Of a stretch of 64,000 nucleotides of DNA, positions 34,728 to 42,493 are shown one piece after another (positions within the stretch are counted from its first letter, which is position 1; every line of letters begins with the position of its first letter). This stretch comes from Bacteroidota bacterium (GTDB taxonomy: Bacteria > Bacteroidota > Bacteroidia > NS11-12g > UBA9320), in assembly GCA_016124755.1 (NCBI GenBank), contig WGNA01000011.1:124001-188000 (forward strand), read 5' to 3'. The position numbers were made by a program, and so were the translations under genes. The notes beneath the pieces are model-generated. The model searched no databases. It was not told the origin of the DNA and was given only the letters and a program-made list of their open reading frames with translations.

Positions 34728-36302
34728 TTAATCCGTTTGTGTTGACTTTTTCGGAGTGGGTTTCACTTCTAAATTCAGGTTTCCAACAACAAATTCTTTA
34801 TTCCGATTTTTTGCCAGTATATTGATCCTATTCGTATTCGGAAACATGCCAGTCAGCAGGAAATCCCTCTCAAAAACAACGGGATAGAATTCGAGAATTT
34901 CGTTTGTTTTTATATTTTTAAATATGAAATAATTTATTCCTTTATAGGTAATTATTGATTCAACCGTATGGTCATTATTTAGCTGTGTAAGCTGATTATG
35001 GTAGCCAAACGGGTAGTCAGAAAGATCAAATGCATAGGTGATTTTTTTACCGGAAATCCGCACGTCCGGTATGTGGCAATAGTACCAATCTTTGTCGGAA
35101 CCGTTATGAACCGGCGCTAAAACCATAGCTAAATTTTTAAGGGTATCATTGGCTATGATGAAATCGTCCTCTGCTTCGCCAAGAAGTATTCGGCCCTGAT
35201 AAATCAGGCTGTCGTGGATTAATTTGAATTTTTCTAAGAATAAGCTGTCGCCGATTGAAAAAGTCCCGGATTTTCCATTGCCGTATCCGATGTAAAGTTC
35301 ATTGTTTTTCGAAAGGTAAAAAGCATTGGAACCGTATAAGAACATATTTTGGTTTGAGGGTTTGACAGGTGTATGTATGGGATAACATTCCTTAATGCAA
35401 ATTCCGGTATCCTTTATATCTAATTTTAATAATAACTTTTGACCATAAAAGGTGTAGTTGGTTTCGGAATTCAGTACCGGACATTTACCGGAAACAACTG
35501 CCCAGACCGTGTTGTCGACTATTGATATATTTTCTGCCTGAATAGTTCTGAATCCCATCGGTTTCATAACCATCTCAAATGTATGAAGCGAAGAATCAAA
35601 ATTATTCCGGTTAACAAATTCTTCGGGGATTAGTCCAAGGTTCAGATCATATACCTTTTTCAATTCTTTGGCAGATAGGTTAACGATCGAAATAAACCGA
35701 CCATTTTTATTGAAGTATGCGATATCTGCTTTGGGGTATGTGATGGCGACATATCCCTTTTCAATTTGAACCATGTTGCCGATGTTGGAAAAGAAATATT
35801 GACTTAGTTCAAGTTTCAGGGACGTATCTATGTGGTAATTCCGATAGATTTTATTGCTGTTAAATTCCTTTAATAATAATTGTGTTACTACATTTCCATT
35901 GAAATGAAATAAGGTGGAATGTTCCAGATTCCGAATATTCGGGTGATGTAATAACGTATCGAGTAATGGTTTGCTGAATAGGATCTGAATAGAGCTGTCG
36001 AGGTTAAATTCATGCCGCAATGCGATCATTTGCTGGGAATTTAAATCAGACGATAAGGCTACACTGATATTCGTGACGGAATTATCCGATTTCAGATAAT
36101 GTAATGAAGTCATGCAATAACCGCAATCATTCGGATTCAGTATTATCAGATACTTTTTAGCTAATGGGTCATTTGACCAATTAAGTGTTTTATGGATGAA
36201 ATTAATAGTTGATTTTTTTGCGAAAAAAGAACCCACTTCTCCGAATGAATGAGAGAAGTGGGTGAGTATTATAATACTTAGGGCTGCAATCTTTCTGGTC
36301 AT
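34728..36302 (-). CDS. Exported thioredoxin-like / six-bladed propeller-like protein
   Basis: This 524-residue protein has a signal peptide (MTRKIAALSIIILTHFSHSFG). The N-terminal part (about 45-155) looks thioredoxin-like: a strand KKYLIILNPNDCGYC with a CGYC pair, then helices and a GNVVTQLL strand. The rest (about 170-510) is made of beta-propeller-like blades (GYVAITYPKADIAYFNKNG, NVFLYGSNAFYLSKNN-like elements). It is the third gene of a tight operon, 11 bp after a small cysteine-containing secreted protein. Propeller proteins next to small exported peptides are known in Bacteroidota; a role in redox handling or export of those proteins is inference. Confidence 0.65.
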   Translation of the reverse strand: MTRKIAALSIIILTHFSHSFGEVGSFFAKKSTINFIHKTLNWSNDPLAKKYLIILNPNDCGYCMTSLHYLKSDNSVTNISVALSSDLNSQQMIALRHEFNLDSSIQILFSKPLLDTLLHHPNIRNLEHSTLFHFNGNVVTQLLLKEFNSNKIYRNYHIDTSLKLELSQYFFSNIGNMVQIEKGYVAITYPKADIAYFNKNGRFISIVNLSAKELKKVYDLNLGLIPEEFVNRNNFDSSLHTFEMVMKPMGFRTIQAENISIVDNTVWAVVSGKCPVLNSETNYTFYGQKLLLKLDIKDTGICIKECYPIHTPVKPSNQNMFLYGSNAFYLSKNNELYIGYGNGKSGTFSIGDSLFLEKFKLIHDSLIYQGRILLGEAEDDFIIANDTLKNLAMVLAPVHNGSDKDWYYCHIPDVRISGKKITYAFDLSDYPFGYHNQLTQLNNDHTVESIITYKGINYFIFKNIKTNEILEFYPVVFERDFLLTGMFPNTNRINILAKNRNKEFVVGNLNLEVKPTPKKSTQTD

Positions 36303-36313
36303 AGATTTACGAA

Positions 36314-36712
36314 TTATGGATGTGATAATTTAATCTGGTGGGTTCTTGTTATCACATCACCGTTAGTGCCGGAGTTTTGATAATCGCTGAGATCACCGTT
36401 GGCAATTACTACCCCATTCACTTTGATAGTAACATTTACAGGCTGTGGTTCATTTGTCCAGGCATTCAATCCGGTTCCACCACAATCATCGCTTTGACTT
36501 CCGCCAACATTTATTCCTCTGGTTACAGTATAGCAGGTCGCCTCTGAACATGCACATACTATTACAACTATGGTGGTGCCGTCTTCTGTAGTAGTAGTGG
36601 TTGTTCCCAAGTTGTCTCCGGGTTCTGTTATGGAGATTCCACCGGGAGGAACCTGTGCAAATAAGCTGGAAGATAAAGCGACAGCGATCAACAATAAAAT
36701 ATATTTTTTCAT
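36314..36712 (-). CDS. Small cysteine-containing secreted protein
   Basis: These 132 residues start with a clear signal peptide (MKKYILLLIAVALSSSLFAQ). The mature protein is Gly/Thr-rich and has four cysteines, grouped as VCACSEATCYTVTRG and a later DDCGG. The CYTVT segment matches CYTIT in the neighbouring upstream gene, so the two are probably diverged paralogues. No known family was recognised. It sits second in a three-gene operon, with 10-11-bp gaps on each side. Confidence 0.75.
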   Translation of the reverse strand: MKKYILLLIAVALSSSLFAQVPPGGISITEPGDNLGTTTTTTEDGTTIVVIVCACSEATCYTVTRGINVGGSQSDDCGGTGLNAWTNEPQPVNVTIKVNGVVIANGDLSDYQNSGTNGDVITRTHQIKLSHP

Positions 36713-36722
36713 GATGGTTCTT

Positions 36723-37139
36723 TTAATTGGTGCAATTTTGATTAACGAATATATAAGCCCTGTAAATTAATCCGTCTGGTGGTATTACATTGTGCTCATC
36801 ATACTCAATAACATTCGGGATATAGATAATTGGACTGCCATCAAATGGCGTAATTGTTACAGGAAATGGGTCGCAGTAAACTCCTTTGGGCATAATCGAA
36901 GTTCCGGGGCTATTGTTTGGAACACAAATGGATTTTCCATCATCATAGGTAATGGTGTAGCATTCTCCTGCTCCTGCACATTTAAAGGTTGTGGTGGTTG
37001 TGCAATCGGAGGGATTGTCGGATTGCGACCCACTTCCATCCACCGGTGAGCCGGGGATAGTTATTGTTACTTCTTTTGCCAACAAATTAATTGAGAGCAA
37101 GGAAAGGAAAGCAAAGGTTAGCGTTAGTGTTTTTTTCAT
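36723..37139 (-). CDS. Small cysteine-containing secreted protein, first gene of operon
   Basis: These 138 residues begin with a signal peptide (MKKTLTLTFAFLSLLSINLLAKE). The mature part has cysteines in SDCTTTTTFKCAGAGECYTIT, SICV, VYCDP and near the C-terminus (NQNCTN). The KCAGAGECYTITYDDG core resembles the downstream paralogue. The gene opens an operon with a second such protein and a thioredoxin/propeller-like protein. The function is unknown: possibly a secreted factor or toxin-like peptide, but no evidence in the sequence decides this. Confidence 0.75.
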   Translation of the reverse strand: MKKTLTLTFAFLSLLSINLLAKEVTITIPGSPVDGSGSQSDNPSDCTTTTTFKCAGAGECYTITYDDGKSICVPNNSPGTSIMPKGVYCDPFPVTITPFDGSPIIYIPNVIEYDEHNVIPPDGLIYRAYIFVNQNCTN

Positions 37140-37162
37140 AATTAATGTGTTTTATTAGTATC

Positions 37163-37192
37163 CGAAATTATGTAAAATGAGGATGCCGCAAA
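37163..37192 (-). promoter_or_regulatory. Candidate promoter of the cysteine-protein operon
   Basis: On the minus strand TTTG (37189-37192) is followed after 18 bp by TAATTTCG (37163-37170), close to the Bacteroidota -33 TTTG / -7 TAnnTTTG pattern with one mismatch. The ATG is about 24 bp downstream. Confidence 0.4.
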
Positions 37193-37401
37193 AAATGGAT
37201 TTACTGAACGCTATGCAGAACGCAAGTTTATTTAGAGGACAGGAAGCATTCTTTTTTGAAATACGCGATCATCAAGTAAACTCATATGAATTAGCATGGA
37301 CTTTATACAATTATTAAAATAAAAGGATTAATGCTTCTCCATTTGGGTGCAACAAGATTATAAATTGCTTTAGGGATCAATGTACAAACTCATTTCTTCT
37401 C

Positions 37402-37563
37402 ACTTTTTTCTTGATAAAAAAGTAAGCAAAAAATCAAGTCGGAAAGAAAGCTGCCCAAGCGCCCTTCATCATTTGTTGAAAATCTGGGGAAAGAAGTGTC
37501 AAGCACTTTCCCGATTTTCTACCAAATGACAAATTCCCGCCGGGGCTATCCCGCCTTTCCGAC
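37402..37563. other. Nested inverted-repeat noncoding element (structured RNA or MITE-like)
   Basis: It starts with an ACTTTTTT/AAAAAAGT hairpin (37402-37409 with 37416-37423), with an overlapping CTTGAT/ATCAAG pairing (37410-37415 with 37433-37438). Then comes a nested structure: outer stem GTCGGAAAG/CTTTCCGAC (37438-37446 with 37555-37563), ATTTGT/ACAAAT (37471-37476 with 37529-37534), and an inner AAAATC..GGGAAAG paired with CTTTCCC-GATTTT (37479-37493 with 37506-37518). The arm TTCTTGATAAAAAAGTAAGC resembles a sequence I recall as repeated in Bacteroidota genomes. The remaining bases of 37140-37717 show no gene. Confidence 0.5.
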
Positions 37564-37717
37564 GGCCCACCCACGCGATCCTATTCTTGCTTTAGGATCC
37601 GCTTCACACATTTCATTAAGTACTTGTTAAAACTTGGATTGAAATTATCCAACAAGTTGGTGTAATAGAGCGGAGAAACATTAATAGGGTTAAACATCAA
37701 TCGTGATGGAATGCACA

Positions 37718-38242
37718 TCAAAGATCAGAATCTGTTAGTGGTTCAACTCCAATTTGCTTTACCGGAAATAAAATGGTTACGGAAAACACGTGTTTATTCA
37801 AATACTTTATTTCGTTCTCTTTTAGTCGGAGGTTGTAGCCATACGAACATTTAAACCGACCAAATCCAAATCCGTATTCCGGACGAATCACTGGAGTAAA
37901 ATTTCCTTTCGATAAATAAGCAATTGCGTTTATTCCAAATGCCTGTGCGGCAACACCCCCGGCAACCCATCCCCCTATTTTCGGAGCTACAATCCAGTTG
38001 GAATGATGGCCGAATTCGCAGGAAATAAAGGATGCTCCTGCCATTGGATGATGTGTGTGCAAGCCATACGAATTGCGGGCTAATCCTACTTCCCCAAAAA
38101 GTGTTTTTCCAGCATTTAAACCGCCCAACACCGAATACATTTTTACCAACCTCGGAGTTGCTATATTCTGTGCCTTTGCCGCTGGATTGTTAAATAGAAA
38201 ACTAACAATAATAAAACAGAAACAGATGCGTGAATGGGTCAT
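37718..38242 (-). CDS. Hypothetical exported protein, probably outer-membrane beta-barrel
   Basis: About 174 residues from MTHSRICFCFIIVSFLFNNPAAKAQ; a longer in-frame start at 38281 adds a basic stretch before the signal. The mature part has alternating hydrophobic strands and glycines (SVLGGLNAGKTLFGEVGLARNSYG, IRPEYGFGFGRFKCSYGYNLRL), suggesting a small barrel or half-barrel. No family was recognised. It is 53 bp downstream of a TonB C-terminal-like gene on the same strand. Confidence 0.6.
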   Translation of the reverse strand: MTHSRICFCFIIVSFLFNNPAAKAQNIATPRLVKMYSVLGGLNAGKTLFGEVGLARNSYGLHTHHPMAGASFISCEFGHHSNWIVAPKIGGWVAGGVAAQAFGINAIAYLSKGNFTPVIRPEYGFGFGRFKCSYGYNLRLKENEIKYLNKHVFSVTILFPVKQIGVEPLTDSDL

Positions 38243-38295
38243 AATACAGATGGAACGAAGTTGTCGAGAACTTCTGTTCAATAATCTGAAATGAT

Positions 38296-38754
38296 TTATC
38301 GCGGTTTAACTTTTCCTTTTGCAACTTTAAAACTAACAAACTGAATCGAATCCACTTTTTTATCATTCAGTTTCCCGGGCTGCCATTGGGTATATGTTTT
38401 TAGTAATTCAACAATCTGCCGGTCGAATTCTGTATCGCCCGATGAATTGTCGATGTCGCATTTCACCACTTCACCTTTGCAGTTAACAATAAACTGCGCC
38501 ATTCCTTCTCCTTTAAATTTGGGATTCGCCTGTAGAAATTCTAATTGTTCGATGGCACTGCGCATTGAGTCTTCGGTAACCGTGCATTTCGCTTCTTCCT
38601 GACCGGTGAATCCCGGAAACAATGCATATACTTCAGTGGAATCACATAAACCCTCGATGTGTTCTTTTACTTCGACTTTTGCGACGAATTGTGCATTAAC
38701 CTGGTAGCTGAAGGAAAATAGAATTCCTAATAGAATTAGTCTAATTGTTTTCAT
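38296..38754 (-). CDS. TonB C-terminal-like exported protein
   Basis: 152 residues from MKTIRLILLGILFSFSYQVNAQ; the ATG at 38766 would add four residues before the signal. The C-terminal part (GEGMAQFIVNCKGEVVKCDIDNSSGDTEFDRQIVELLKTY...WQPGKLNDKKVDSIQFVSFKV) matches the TonB_C fold seen in many small Bacteroidota proteins. There is no membrane-spanning energy-transducer segment, only a signal peptide, so it is probably a periplasmic TonB-domain protein rather than a working TonB. Confidence 0.75.
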   Translation of the reverse strand: MKTIRLILLGILFSFSYQVNAQFVAKVEVKEHIEGLCDSTEVYALFPGFTGQEEAKCTVTEDSMRSAIEQLEFLQANPKFKGEGMAQFIVNCKGEVVKCDIDNSSGDTEFDRQIVELLKTYTQWQPGKLNDKKVDSIQFVSFKVAKGKVKPR

Positions 38755-38818
38755 GTCATCAATCATCCCTATTCAGATTGTTATTTGGGGACGTTGAATG
38801 TACGATATATTTTCTAAC

Positions 38819-39403
38819 TTATTTTTCGAAATTTAAATTGGTCGGTTCCTTTTGGGTGAGCGATGTATTAATACCTCTGTCTCCTGTTGTCGGAATGCTG
38901 TCGCTTACAATTTCAAATGTGATGTTCGTAAACCAAATCTGTCCGGTGCCATGCAGAAGCGCGCCGTAGGCTAATTTGGATGCTGTTTCCGGAACATCGA
39001 GTACGAGATCATACTTCTTCCATTCCGTTGTGCCGGTTATAGGGCGGTTACTCATATTGTCGAATGAAAGAGGATCGTTTGAACCACTTTGATCAACGCG
39101 TAACCAGAAGCCTGCCCAACTCTGTACATTTTCAGATTTTAGATACCCCGACATGCGAATTCGTTTACCCAGATATTTTCCAGGCAAACATTGTTGCATT
39201 AAAGTGCCGAAGCCATCGATCTTTTTTTCTTTAGATTTTATACTGGCTGCATTTGCCCCATTAATTCCAGTTCCCTTATCGATTCCCATTTCATAACTTT
39301 TTGGTTGACTCCCTGCTTTAAACCAGGCGGTAGCATTGTCGAATGACATTACGGTAATTGAAATTCCCAGTAATACGGTTGTTTTAATTAATGTTGTTTT
39401 CAT
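38819..39403 (-). CDS. Exported jelly-roll domain protein of the kind often fused to HTH regulators
   Basis: 194 residues from MKTTLIKTTVLLGISITVMSF; the longer reading from 39484 overlaps the preceding gene. The body (FKAGSQPKSYEMGIDKGTGINGANAASIKSKE..., GFGTLMQQCLPGKYLGKRIRMSGYLKSENVQSWAGFWLRVD) matches a beta-sandwich domain I recall downstream of or within transcriptional regulators. It is unusual here that a free-standing HTH gene lies directly upstream and this domain carries its own signal peptide. Ligand binding is plausible, not shown. Confidence 0.65.
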   Translation of the reverse strand: MKTTLIKTTVLLGISITVMSFDNATAWFKAGSQPKSYEMGIDKGTGINGANAASIKSKEKKIDGFGTLMQQCLPGKYLGKRIRMSGYLKSENVQSWAGFWLRVDQSGSNDPLSFDNMSNRPITGTTEWKKYDLVLDVPETASKLAYGALLHGTGQIWFTNITFEIVSDSIPTTGDRGINTSLTQKEPTNLNFEK

Positions 39404-39476
39404 TTTTATTTTATAATTAAAAAAAATTCTTTTTAGTGTTAAAATCCGATCCAAAATCAACCTTCGTAAATCGTAC

Positions 39477-39671
39477 CTATTCAATTATGTCTTTAAACTT
39501 TTCCGAAAAGTGCGAATTGAACCATTTGTCGATTAGTGATTTTTTGAACCGCCATTCTTTTCCCAGTTTTACTGCCGGGATTTTGTCGTTCTGAACCCAC
39601 GTGTATATAGTTTGAGGTTTTAGTTTTAAATATTGCGCAACCTCTTCTAAGGTCATTATCTCATCTTCCAT
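39477..39671 (-). CDS. Excisionase-family helix-turn-helix DNA-binding protein
   Basis: 64 residues that are almost all HTH: MTLEEVAQYLKLKPQTIYTWVQNDKIPAVKLGKEWRFKKSLIDKWF, the MerR-like excisionase (HTH_17) fold. It starts 1 bp after the stop of the upstream membrane gene and is followed by the jelly-roll protein. There is no integrase or phage gene nearby, so it is more likely a small transcription factor than an excisionase. Confidence 0.88.
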   Translation of the reverse strand: MEDEIMTLEEVAQYLKLKPQTIYTWVQNDKIPAVKLGKEWRFKKSLIDKWFNSHFSEKFKDIIE

Positions 39672-39672
39672 T

Positions 39673-40467
39673 TTATTCTTCCTCTGTTTTTATGGGTTCA
39701 ATGGTTCGGGTTGAATCGTAATAATGTCCGCCCTGATCATAATGTCGTACTTCGTGAGGATCGTTATCATCTTCATGTTCTTCACCGTTTCCTGATGAGA
39801 GTTGATGAAACGAGTACAGAATTGCCGTGTAAAAATTGCCTTTATAATGCCTGAAAATTTTGAATTCTTCTCCTCGCTGTCCTACAAACGGACGCAGATT
39901 CCAGGCTAGTTGAATACTCACAAATGCCATAATTACGATCCAGACTTTAAAAACAGAAACCCCGGTTTGCGGATAGATATTCTTTTGTTCACACGCATAT
40001 TTCAAGGCATCAACCATGAGTCGGAGTCCCCAAAATCCGCCGAAGATAAATATTGCAACATGCAGTAATTGCAGGAAATGGTAGCGACTGCCAATCGCCA
40101 TAAAGAAGATTATGATCGGCGTAAACGAAAGAACAATTACTGAGGTGAGAATGAATCCGCTCATCACGATCATGGTCATTTGCCAGAATTTCATTCGGGA
40201 ACCCAGAACCCTTTGAATAATAAAGAAAGATGGGAAGCAAATGAGCATTACCGAGAACAACATCACTACGAGTTTAATTCCGGAACTCAGTGATTGTGCA
40301 AAGCTGTGGTAACCGCCCATGATAAGTCCGATCACAAAGGCCAGAGTTGTTAAAACCAGCGTCTGATACAACAACAACTTCCCGGATTTACCATCAAGAT
40401 TTTCGAAGTAGGCATCCTTGTCGGACAATACCCGGAACACGGAACGAATGTTTTGTCTGAAGTTCAT
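39673..40467 (-). CDS. Polytopic membrane protein, Yip1-like
   Basis: This 264-residue integral membrane protein has about five hydrophobic helices between residues 35 and 195 and a hydrophilic C-terminal tail rich in His/Asp/Glu (GNGEEHEDDNDPHEVRHYDQ). The opening SVFRVLSDKDAYFENLDGKS and the helix layout resemble small Yip1/DUF-type membrane proteins, but the match is not strong. It is operon-linked to the HTH gene (1-bp gap), so the HTH protein may regulate it or the two act together. Confidence 0.65.
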   Translation of the reverse strand: MNFRQNIRSVFRVLSDKDAYFENLDGKSGKLLLYQTLVLTTLAFVIGLIMGGYHSFAQSLSSGIKLVVMLFSVMLICFPSFFIIQRVLGSRMKFWQMTMIVMSGFILTSVIVLSFTPIIIFFMAIGSRYHFLQLLHVAIFIFGGFWGLRLMVDALKYACEQKNIYPQTGVSVFKVWIVIMAFVSIQLAWNLRPFVGQRGEEFKIFRHYKGNFYTAILYSFHQLSSGNGEEHEDDNDPHEVRHYDQGGHYYDSTRTIEPIKTEEE

Positions 40468-40605
40468 AACCCGAATTTTGATCGAAGATAGAATAAATTT
40501 TTAAAATACTGTTTGTTACTGTTAGTTATTGTTTGCTGTTTTTAGATAAATGGGTTTAACTGACCAAACACTCGGTAATAGAAGGACTTTACAGATTGGT
40601 ATTGA

Positions 40606-40968
40606 TTAAAGACAGAATGAAATCACTCCATACAAAGTATGTGGATTGAGTAGGACGAAACCGATTCGCTTTGAAGTTTGAAAGTGTGGTTTAAGTAATT
40701 CTTCAATTGTGCGGTAAATCCTCGAAATGTGTTGATTTTGTTCGTTTTGAGACAGTTCTAATTCTTTGATTTTTTCCAGAAGATCATCATAGTTAATCGC
40801 CCTTTTGCGGATTTGAACGAAGACGCGCATGATTGAAATATTTACCTGAATGGCAACCTCACTTTTCAAAACCGACGACAACATCGCCACGCCTTGTTCT
40901 GTAAAAACATACGGAGGTGTTCGTCTACCACGCAACTTGAGGTCGCAAATTGCGACTTCAAGTTGTCA
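40606..40968 (-). pseudogene. Truncated, frameshifted ORF6N-domain gene remnant
   Basis: The downstream part reads GRRTPPYVFTEQGVAMLSSVLKSEVAIQVNISIMRVF, the conserved second half of ORF6N proteins (phage/plasmid regulators, normally ~170-190 residues). Just upstream, the family's preceding motif NLKSQFATSS is legible only in another frame, so a frameshift lies near 40935. The N-terminal ~100 residues are missing: sequence before about 40966 belongs to the gene of the AAA ATPase partner. A 109-codon frame from a TTG at 40935 stays open, but it lacks the DNA-binding N-terminus. Confidence 0.75.
40933..40965. repeat. 33-bp near-perfect palindrome at gene junction
   Basis: CAACTTGAGGTCGCAA (40933-40948), one central base, then TTGCGACTTCAAGTTG (40950-40965): 15 of 16 positions pair. 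It contains the stop codon of the ATPase-partner gene and the frameshift of the ORF6N remnant. It could be a terminator without a T-run or a recombination scar. Confidence 0.7.
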
Positions 40969-41428
40969 ACAGCTCCAGAATTCTTAGAATTCCTTTGTTC
41001 TTCCTTTTTATCAGTTGGTGTATCAGACTTTGAAGTTTTCCGATTTTAAAAAGGATTTCTGAATGCAACTCTGTTGGATCAGCGCTCAGAGCAAAATCCG
41101 CCATATCTACTTTTGATAGTGTTGCTGCGTTTATAATCCAACTTTCAAAAAAGGGTTTGAGAATGATAAGACCATTATTTTTATCAGGATCAAAACCAAA
41201 GCGTATATCAAATTCATCAGATACATTTGAATTAAACAACTTCCTGAAATAGGGATGTTGTGTAGTTCTGGAAGGATCCTGATCGATAAGTCCGATTGAA
41301 TTCTCGGAATTTTGCAGAAACTTACAAACTGAACCACTCCCGGAATGATGTGTAATTTCGGATGGCGATATGTTCAGATTCTTAAGCAGAATTTCTTCCG
41401 GTTTACATTCAATCCGAAAACGGGTCAT
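40958..41428 (-). CDS. Small TOPRIM-like partner of AAA ATPase (candidate nuclease)
   Basis: This 156-residue cytoplasmic protein overlaps the upstream ATPase gene by 4 bp (ATGA). An N-terminal acidic strand (RIECKPEEILLKNL), a glycine turn (HHSGSGSVCKFL) and IGLIDQDPSRTTQHP with D49-x-D51 fit the order of TOPRIM folds (Glu, then DxD). A later ILKPFFESWIINAA could supply another acidic residue. No exact family was recognised. A separate ATPase plus TOPRIM pair recalls AriA/AriB of PARIS and OLD-type systems. The C-terminus may have been altered, since its last codons lie in the ORF6N remnant. Confidence 0.6.
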   Translation of the reverse strand: MTRFRIECKPEEILLKNLNISPSEITHHSGSGSVCKFLQNSENSIGLIDQDPSRTTQHPYFRKLFNSNVSDEFDIRFGFDPDKNNGLIILKPFFESWIINAATLSKVDMADFALSADPTELHSEILFKIGKLQSLIHQLIKRKNKGILRILELLTT

Positions 41429-42450
41429 CCTGTTATATTGTCCAGATTGAAAAAAATGTCGTGTTGATATTCCATGGCAGATACAATTTGGTCAGAATTC
41501 AGTTTGTGAATTTCGGTAGAATAATCCTTCATGCGGGTAACATAAACACTTAAATCCTTTGAAGGAGTCTTGTCGATCAGGTTAATCAACACGTATGGAT
41601 TGTGCGTGGTTATGAAATATTGATTGGAGATGTCTTTGGCAATTTTCTCTGCAATAAACTTTGTGTAAAAGGGAAAGGTATTAGATTCCGGTTCATCCAT
41701 AATCAGCGTCATGTCAGTGTTCGAATCTATAGCCAACATCAAAAACACCAATCGTTGAAGTGTTTCCGAAATGGTCATGTATGGATAACTATAAAGAACT
41801 TCGTCAACTTCTTTTACTATTTCCAGATCATTTTCACCCGGTTTAAGATTAATCCGAAAACCTTTTTCTCTAAAGAATAAGGAGACAAGATTTTTGTATG
41901 TGGAATTTGAAATTAAAAGGTTAGGAATATTATCTCCGAATGGAGGATTAAGAAATGGTCTGAATGATGGAATAAATTTTTCTATTTTTTTAAAAATGTA
42001 GGTGGCACACTTCATTACATTTTTTTCTCCAACATTTTGCGACCGAATATTACCATTGTGTTCTAAAGTGAAGTTATAAAGTCCGGAACCATCACGATTT
42101 TTTCGGTAATTCTGGAGTTCTTCATCATTGTTGTAAAAAACTCCTTCAAAATAATTTGCAAATGCACCACTATTGTTAACTGCAAAATCCAAACGGAATT
42201 TTTTTATATCCGTGTTTACTTCTACAGGGCTATCCAACAAAGAATCGTAGAACAGGTTTGCGATATTCCTGTATCTAATGACATCCTTAAAAGCTGAGTC
42301 TAAAGCATTAATTGAAAAAAAGCTCAACGCCTCAAGAATATTCGTCTTACCGGAATTGGGCTCTCCAATGAAGACATTGATCCGGTTGGTTTCAAATTTT
42401 AATTCCTTTATAGACTTAAAATTCTTAATTTCAACTTCAGAGATAAACAT
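41425..42450 (-). CDS. AAA family ATPase (RecF/OLD-like, AAA_15/AAA_21 type)
   Basis: This 341-residue ABC-type/SMC-like ATPase opens with the usual IKNFKSIKEL. Walker A is GEPNSGKTN (G29-T36), the signature-like segment is MTISETLQRLVF (about 225-236), Walker B is TLIMDEPES (D252, E253), and the sensor histidine is H283 in FITTHNPYVL. The insertion between Walker A and the signature is short compared with Rad50. It forms a two-gene unit with the TOPRIM-like protein. Such pairs commonly act in phage defence; that role here is inference. Confidence 0.9.
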   Translation of the reverse strand: MFISEVEIKNFKSIKELKFETNRINVFIGEPNSGKTNILEALSFFSINALDSAFKDVIRYRNIANLFYDSLLDSPVEVNTDIKKFRLDFAVNNSGAFANYFEGVFYNNDEELQNYRKNRDGSGLYNFTLEHNGNIRSQNVGEKNVMKCATYIFKKIEKFIPSFRPFLNPPFGDNIPNLLISNSTYKNLVSLFFREKGFRINLKPGENDLEIVKEVDEVLYSYPYMTISETLQRLVFLMLAIDSNTDMTLIMDEPESNTFPFYTKFIAEKIAKDISNQYFITTHNPYVLINLIDKTPSKDLSVYVTRMKDYSTEIHKLNSDQIVSAMEYQHDIFFNLDNITG

Positions 42451-42455
42451 GTGAA

Positions 42456-42463
42456 CAAATTTA
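42456..42463 (-). promoter_or_regulatory. -7 box for the ATPase operon (TAAATTTG)
   Basis: This is an exact TAnnTTTG match ending 5 bp before the ATPase ATG, implying an almost leaderless transcript. No consensus -33 TTTG lies at the expected distance, so expression may be weak or activator-dependent. Confidence 0.4.
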
Positions 42464-42493
42464 ATGGAGATGGGCCATATATCGTCATGGTGA

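Noticed and set aside
39477..39671. Phage excisionase indicating a prophage
   Set aside because: No integrase or phage genes are nearby; the HTH is paired with a membrane gene.
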